This document shows, one piece after another, positions 57,141 through 63,288 of a stretch of 63,288 nt of DNA. Source of the DNA: Phialocephala subalpina (taxonomy: Eukaryota > Ascomycota > Leotiomycetes > Helotiales > Mollisiaceae); the NCBI GenBank assembly GCA_900073065.1, contig FJOG01000007.1, forward strand, positions 1,938,101 through 2,001,388, written 5' to 3'. Numbering within the stretch: position 1 is the stretch's first letter; every line of letters starts with the position of its first letter. The notes beneath the pieces were generated by a model. The model ran no database searches. It saw only the letters and a list, made by a program, of their open reading frames with translations, and was not told the origin of the DNA. Both the position numbers and the translations under genes were made by a program.

Positions 57141-58345
57141 ATGCCTACCAACAAAGCAGCATACCTCATCACAAATGGCCAACCTCTCGAAGTGAAAGAA
57201 GCTCCCTACACCTCCCCCTCCCCATCCCAAATCGTCATCAAATCTCACGCAGTCGCCATCAATCCAGTCGACTGGGCCACCCAAGCCATGGGCCACATCA
57301 TCTTTCCGTGGATAAAGCTGCCTACCGTCATTGGCTCAGACGTCGCAGGTGAGGTCGTCGAACTTGGTACCGGTGTCCAGAAATTCAACATCGGGGACAG
57401 GATCGTGGGACAATGCCTCGCGTTTCTACATAACAACGCGGCTGAAGGTGCGTTCCAAGAATATGTCGTTTTGGAAGAGAGTGTAACCTGCAAAATTCCC
57501 GACTCGTTGTCCTACGAAAATGCAGCTGTTCTTCCACTTGGACTGTCGACTGCTTCTTGTGGATTGTTTCAGAAGGATTTTCTAGCTCTAGACTTTCCCA
57601 CTCTTGAACCGAAGCCGAATGGAAAATGGCTCCTGATCTGGGGAGGCAGCACAAGCGTAGGATGCAACGCCGTCCAACTCGCCACTCTTGCCGGTTATTC
57701 CGTGGTGTCTACCTCCTCACCCAAAAACTTCGAACTGGTGAAGAAGCTGGGAGCGAGAGAGGTCTTTGATCACAATTCTCCCACTGCTGTTGAGGACATC
57801 GTCAAATTCCTAGAGGGGAAGGAGATCGTGGGCGCGTTTGCGATTGGGGGTCCGAAGACGGAGAGGAATGGGTTTGGAGCCGGGGAGAACTGTTTGGAGA
57901 TTGTGAAGAGGAGCGAGGGGGTGAAGTTTGTGGCTATGGCTATGCATGGGCCGGCTGAGTTGGCTCCTGAGGTATGTTTCATTGTCTTCCACTTCTCGAA
58001 ATAAACCGTTGCTTGATGTCTGCGAATTCTGCCTACTAGGCTTCGGTTGGATAGTTGAATGTCCTAGGTGCTCCGGGACTTTGTGGAAGGCAAAAAGCAC
58101 GGTTACTGACTCGACATTGTGACCTCTAGGGAGTGAAAGCAGCGTTTGTCACAGGAGGCGAGTTCAAAAGTAATGAAGTTGGAAGAATGATCTATGGCGA
58201 GTTCTTGCCGAAAGCACTTGCTGAAGGGAAGTATGTCTGCGCTCCAGAAGCGTTAGTGGTAGGGAAAGGGTTGGAGAAAATCGAGGAGGCGTTTGCGGTT
58301 CAGAAGAAGGGGGTATCTGCGAAGAAGATTGTTGTGAGTTTGTGA
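57141..58345 (+). CDS. Medium-chain reductase, zinc-independent (trans-enoyl-reductase/quinone-oxidoreductase type)
   Basis: Two exons (57141-57971, 58130-58345) join in phase (ELAPE|GVKAAF) to 348 residues. The N-terminal GroES-like domain has HAVAINPVDWATQ and VIGSDVAGEVVELG, and the cofactor domain has WGGSTSVGCNAVQLATLAGY. The fold and the absence of zinc-binding Cys/His match fungal MDR reductases, including the enoyl reductases that partner polyketide synthases and many stand-alone oxidoreductases. NADPH is the expected cofactor. The intron is 158 bp, longer than its neighbours. The gene is convergent with the GH79 gene, 148 bp apart. Confidence 0.88.
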
Positions 58346-58493
58346 GTGGGAAAGAATGACTAGTGAGAAGGGGTGGATGAAGGTGCAAGAAGGAGAGATG
58401 AGATTGTCCGAGTCTGAACCAGAACTTAGGAGAACCCAGAAGTCATGTTAGTGGGTTATTGAGTTCCTATATCCCATTCGTCTTATCTACTCT

Positions 58494-60198
58494 TTAACTC
58501 TTCCCAAAATTGAGAATTACCGCAGTCGAATCAGGGACTTGGACCTTCACAAACCCGCCCGAAGCCTCTACTGTCTCTCCAACCGTCACATTATGCAACT
58601 TCACAGGCTTCCCCTCATCTAACTCCCAATTGTAACTCGTCCCATCCCAGCTGATGCCGCTGATCGCATCACTTCCATTCGCATACAACCTCTGCACATG
58701 AACCTTTTTCGAACTGTAATCTGGGACTCGGAAACTATACTCCTGCTCTGGCCTCGGCACCGGATTCAACACCGCACTCGTCCCATTAACAGTATAATTA
58801 TACTGTCTCATATTAACCACCGCAATCCTCTTCAACTTCCCACCCTCATACGCCGCATAAGCAGCCTCCTTCTCATCCTCCAATGGGAGATTCGCGATCT
58901 GCACCTCGTTCTCAACAAGATTCCCCATCATAGCAGCAACAACGATATTCCCATAATAAGGAGGTTTCGTCCCAATGGTTGTTTTGTTCGTTTGAATAGG
59001 TTGCCAGCTGGCATAGCGGTAATCGGTTCCCATGTGCATGTGTACGCGACGGATTCCTACGCTTGCGCACCAGAGGTTGAAATCTATGCCCCAAAGAGCG
59101 GCGCCGAAACTGTTCGAGAGGCCGGGTGCGCCTTCGTTGTATAGGGAATTGGTTTCGCCGAGGATGAAGGGGATTCCGTAGGATGAGAGGTAGTTGGATT
59201 CGTTTACTTGGAACGAGATACTGTGGACGGTTGAGGTGTGGTTCATGAGTGTTCCTTGGAGGGTTACGCCCGGTTGGGTTGCGCCGCCGATGTAACTGCT
59301 TCTGTTAGCCCGGAATGGGAGAGAGGAAGAGGAAAGAGCTTACTTGTGTGAGGAAATCAGTTTGATGTCGTGATCTGCGTTGAGACCGTCTTGCCATGTA
59401 GTCCAGTATTTGAGATGATTATTCGTTCCAGCGAATGAGGGTGCTAGGTATCCATACGTGTCGTTCCCTAGAAGTTCAGGACACGCCGTCGCAAGCTGGG
59501 ATTTGATTGCACGTGTTCCGTTGAGCCATTGAGCGACATATTCCGATTCGTTCCATCCGGGAGGTCGGACTGCTCCTTGTGAAGACGTCGAGAGGAGATC
59601 CGGTTCATTGCCGTATTCCCACCCTAGAAGCTTGTCCTTTCCGAGGGCTTTGCATGCTAGAGGGACGGTATCCAGAAGTGTTTCCCATCCTTCAGGGTGG
59701 GAGGTGTTGCCTCCGAGTCCGAGATTGAAGCCGTGAATGAATTTGGTGTCTGGCCAGGTATTATATGAGTCGAAGTATGAAGGGCCGATGTAGAGCGTTG
59801 TTGGGTAGTCGACTGAGCGTTTGGGGTTCACGATTCCGTATGTTGCGGTTTCTAAACTGGCGTTGTAGAGAGCGTAGTCTTGGGTGTTTCCGCCGACTCT
59901 GATGTATGGTTTCGTTCCAGTCAGGTCTCCGAGATTGTTGAGCAGGTTGTTGGAGAATGTGTTTGGTAATGAAGAGTTTCCTGAGAGGTTAGTGAAGCTC
60001 CACGTGATAGTGAGGGGTCCTACCTGCAAAATCGGGGAAGAAGGCAAACTCAATTGAGTAGCTGACGAACGCTTCCGGAATTGGGGCACTGGCATTGACT
60101 GGCGTTCCGCTCACAGAAATGGCATCTGAACTCAGAGCATACGCAAACGATCTCGACCAACTGGCAACGGCCAGGAGATCAAACATTCTTCTAGCCAT
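58494..60198 (-). CDS. GH79-family glycosidase (beta-glucuronidase-like)
   Basis: Three exons (60198-60024, 59980-59344, 59295-58494) join in phase to 537 residues. The N-terminus is a weak signal peptide. The catalytic barrel includes TGTKPYIRVGGNTQDYALY, LGWEYGNEPDLL (the Glu of NEP is the expected acid/base), and PFILGETNSLYNEGAPGLS (the Glu of GETNS is the expected nucleophile). The C-terminal beta domain contains LKRIAVVNMRQYNYTVNG. These match fungal secreted GH79 enzymes, which cleave glucuronides from arabinogalactan and related glycans. Many N-x-S/T sites are present. All key residues are intact. Confidence 0.88.
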
Positions 60199-61831
60199 GG
60201 TCAGCTTTGTTCAACCTCAAATTCACGAGGCTCTTCGCGAGCGAACGCCGTGTAATATATCTACAGAACTTATATGTACCTTGCAGATCATCTAGAATAA
60301 TAAGGCCGACACTTGCGCACATACGGAAAAACTCCATTACCCCTCTCGTACTATGTATCCCCGAGAAGGGTAAATGTAGTGGTTCGGGGTGTAACCTTCC
60401 ATTTGTTGAAATGGCGGGGATGGCGGGGTACAGATATTCTCCCGTCGGCTATTGGACGGGGAACAACGGGGACTGAGAATTGACCGAATCTTGCATATCA
60501 TGTGATGGGAAGGCGAATTTGAAGACTAGCTTTACAAGACATGGCGAATCGAAAGGAACGCAAAGTCTTGGTTGAGGGATTGATGATTTGGAATTGAGGG
60601 AAAGACAGACATCGCTTGTGCCCCTGCCAAGATAGGAGGTGCACGTGAGAAGGGATCGAAGCGACGAAGAGGTCAAATTCCGACGCCATGTAAAGAAATA
60701 CATACTACGAAGTATTTGGGAGACGGAAGCTCGGAACATAACTCAATACTTTAAAACCATGCCTTCGTATTTGAACAGATAAATGAAGTTCAAATACGAG
60801 CAAGCCTGAGTCCCAGAGCAGTTTTATTCTTGTACAGGATGTTTTCTGTGAGACGCAGCAATTTCCACTTAGTGAGACGATTGAAATGAGTACGTCCCGT
60901 GCAATAGCACCAAACGCGGAAATAGAATTACTCAAGTCACCTTCAAAACATAATTTTGGCAGCTGAACAAGTTCACAAGAACTGAAACACCTCTTTTAGA
61001 TTTCCCAAGCGTGCGGTGAGGAAGATACTTTGTTGGCTGACGCGGATGAAGAGAGATGAGTAAGAAAGATGCATTATGCTTACATCTTGATCGACACCAA
61101 ACGAAATACCGCAGAAACTTGAGGCTTGGACCTCTGTTTTCTGAAAGGTTTCGTTCTGTGATAGTCGGGTCGAGAAATATATCGATCCCTGTTTTTAAAA
61201 TTGAGAATATATTGATAAGATCCCGTGCATATGTATCCTCTCTCGTCGTGTACTAGGCTGGTAGAGATCTTGATGCCCATTTACAAGACTTGATACTGCA
61301 ATAGTAGTAGAGGATAGAGAGGACTGTAGTTCTGCTGGCGGAGGGCTGTAATTCTACTGGCGCAGAGCTGGAAATCTGATATCGGAATCTGACATGAATC
61401 TTGAACCTGAGCAGATGCTGCTTCAAACGCCTAAGCCGGGGGTGAACAAGGGCCTGGCTACAGTACATGGAAAGCTCCTCGGCTATAACTGCCCTCGGCT
61501 ACATTAGAAAAAATATCCTTTCAGCGCCAACTCTGGAGCCTACTATAGCGTTCACAGCCACCGGCCTTGTGAAGTTTCCTTTTCCAAAAAAGGTTAGATC
61601 CTGGATCTTTTATTTGTTTCGGCTAAGCCAAGGCAGACCTGGCGCACTGCGCAAAGACTGCACTTCGAAGTTATAAGAGCTCGTCCGGCCTCATATTGCA
61701 AAGAGGATTGTCTAAACACGACTCACATTAAGGCTTGGCTCCATCGAGTCTCCTCTGACTCTTCTGAAACCCGATTGGTTATCTCACGACGTTTCCAACT
61801 CGACCACAAATCAACTGTCTATTTCGCGACA
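60199..61831. other. Intergenic, no gene recognised
   Basis: 1.6 kb of ordinary composition without convincing coding sequence. Around 61310-61375 a CTGGCGGAGGGCTG-like unit occurs twice (…CTGTAGTTCTGCTGGCGGAG and …CTGTAATTCTACTGGCGCAG). Confidence 0.5.
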
Positions 61832-62278
61832 ATGAATCAAGTCGCTCCTCAGGTTGATGTTGGTACTCTCACCATAAATGGGCTTGCAGCATTTTCCCCA
61901 GTTCTTGCAATTCTATCCGCCGACAATGTAACGCCATCAGCCATGGTTCAGATGGAAAATCTAGGGTCAATATTTCACATCAATGGGGAGTACGCGCAAG
62001 AGGTGCCCAACCTCCTTCAGCGTTACTCAAGTACACGATTAGATCGCTTAGGTGTCCTTATTGGATGGCGGAAAGGGGACGCGGCATCTTTGATGGCTAA
62101 ATCCGCCGGTGGACAAGCTATCTCGCTATTTGCGACATGCCTTTTGAGTTTATATAGCCCCTCCGATGCTCGGAAAATCCTCTACGAATTAAGTTTAAAG
62201 GTCCTTCCCCCGATAATTAGACCTTGTAAAACTTCCTATACTACGCATAAATTTACGCGAGCTCGATATAAATTATAA
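61832..62278 (+). pseudogene. Hypothetical protein, 3' part lost in RIP isochore
   Basis: From ATG at 61832 a frame runs MNQVAPQVDVGTLTINGLAA, then LDRLGVLIGWRKGDAASLMA and SAGGQAISLFATCLLSLY. It resembles the N-terminal part of a fungal protein family of unknown function that I have met only as hypothetical proteins. Coding-like sequence fades near 62195 as composition turns AT-rich, and the frame ends in random codons at 62278. The gene appears truncated by the isochore boundary. Confidence 0.45.
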
Positions 62279-63288
62279 AGACTATATAACCTTAAATAGT
62301 AATTATAAGTTAATTAGAAATTATATTAATAAAATATTTAATTTTATACGTAATATAATTTCTTTTCCTTATAATATTATTTATAATATTAAATTTCTAT
62401 TATAAACTTTATTAATTTTTATATTTTTATAAAATTTAAATTATATAAATATAAGATAAAATATTCTTTAATTAATTTATTTTTATTAAATTAATAAATT
62501 GATTTGAATAATTTATTAATAATATATAAATAAGAAAATAAAAGCTTATTATATTTTATAATAATTATAATAATAATTATTTTATTAATTAATAAATAAA
62601 ATAATAATTTATTTCTTATATATATTTTAATAGAAATTCTTTGGATTTCAAAAGAAATAAATAATTTTTTAAATAAAATTTAAGTTTTTATAATATAATT
62701 TTTATATCGCCTTTTTTAATAAAATATTAAATTAAAAATTAATTAATATTTAAATTGAAATCGCGAGTATTTTATATTATTTAATTAATTAAAATCGAAA
62801 TAAACTTTTTTAATTCGATATAATATAATTCTTTAAAAATCGCGAAATAAAATTTCGAATTTTTTTTATATAATCGAATAATTTTTTTTATATTCGATTT
62901 CTTTAAATTATTTTATAATTTTATAATTTTATAATTTTTATTCGATATATTAATTATTTTATTTAAATTTTATTTAAATTTTTATTATAAATAAAAAATA
63001 TAAAAAATATTAAAAAAATTAATTTAAATAAATATTTTCGTAAAAAATTAATATTTTTAATTTAAAATTAAATATTATTTTCATTATTTTAAATATTTAA
63101 TAATAAACTTTTAATATAAATATAAATAAAAATTTAATTCGAAGAATTATAAGAAAATATATATAATTCTCGAAGTATTTTAATATAATTAATTAATATA
63201 AATTATATATAAATTTTATATATTATTTTATAATTTAAAATAAATATTTATAAATTTTAAGAAAATTAATTATTATTATTAGAAGTTT
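62210..63288. repeat. AT-rich RIP isochore, right end
   Basis: The same near-pure A/T texture as 1-760, with scattered CG dinucleotides and no reading frame. The boundary with normal sequence lies inside the last gene fragment. Probably heavily RIP-mutated transposon DNA. Confidence 0.85.

Overview
This is a filamentous ascomycete (Pezizomycotina) chromosome segment. The evidence is short GT-AG introns (about 43-160 bp), several genes with many introns, typical fungal gene families, and AT-rich blocks of the kind left by repeat-induced point mutation (RIP). Both ends (1-760 and about 62210-63288) are such blocks, so the window is a gene-bearing island of about 61 kb between two RIP isochores. 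I cannot name the species; a leotiomycete would fit. One assembly gap of 417 N lies at 27802-28218.

Left part (1-10.2 kb): a RIP-damaged reading frame at the isochore edge is followed by a group of three genes. These are a stand-alone SesB-like alpha/beta-hydrolase (minus), a CYP52-like cytochrome P450 (minus) and, divergent from it, a large NLR-type protein (plus; SesB-like hydrolase, NB-ARC, kinesin-light-chain-type TPRs). Both hydrolase domains are preceded by a 59-bp intron at the same place. The stand-alone protein keeps the nucleophile serine (CHSLGG), whereas the NLR has glycine there (CHGLGG).

Repeat part (11-25.9 kb): a small zinc-finger-like gene is interrupted in frame by a Fot1/pogo-type DNA transposon (11561-20294, TA target duplication, about 40-bp terminal inverted repeats). 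That transposon is itself interrupted by a Ty3/gypsy chromovirus (12467-18988, two 348-bp LTRs, AGTAA target duplication). All differences I counted between the LTRs are transitions, as RIP predicts. The chromovirus carries an extra reading frame antisense to pol. Beyond it lie an AT-rich patch, two arrays of an 18-bp unit in opposite orientation, other short repeats and a broken small gene.

Middle part (25.9-48.4 kb): a secreted thaumatin-like protein with a Ser/Ala-rich stalk (containing the gap), an NmrA-like gene with one in-frame stop, an MFS sugar transporter, a nine-exon LaeA-like methyltransferase, a small GPI-type wall protein, a DUF423 membrane protein, an NmrA/isoflavone-reductase-like protein, a hotdog thioesterase-like protein, a hydrophobin-like pseudogene, a secreted beta-propeller protein, and a broken small secreted protein gene.

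Right part (48.9-62.3 kb): an 11-exon, 757-residue protein of unknown family with an HEFCH (HExxH) motif; a Zn2Cys6 transcription factor followed by an MFS anion:cation-symporter-type permease; a medium-chain reductase convergent with a GH79 glycosidase; and a hypothetical gene cut off by the right isochore.

Two themes stand out. The first is the NLR/SesB pair around a P450. The second is RIP-like C-to-T damage in single-copy-looking genes (several TAA/TAG/TGA codons replacing plausible CAA/CAG/CGA) next to well preserved genes. Exon structures were worked out by eye from splice signals and reading-phase consistency; none has transcript support here.
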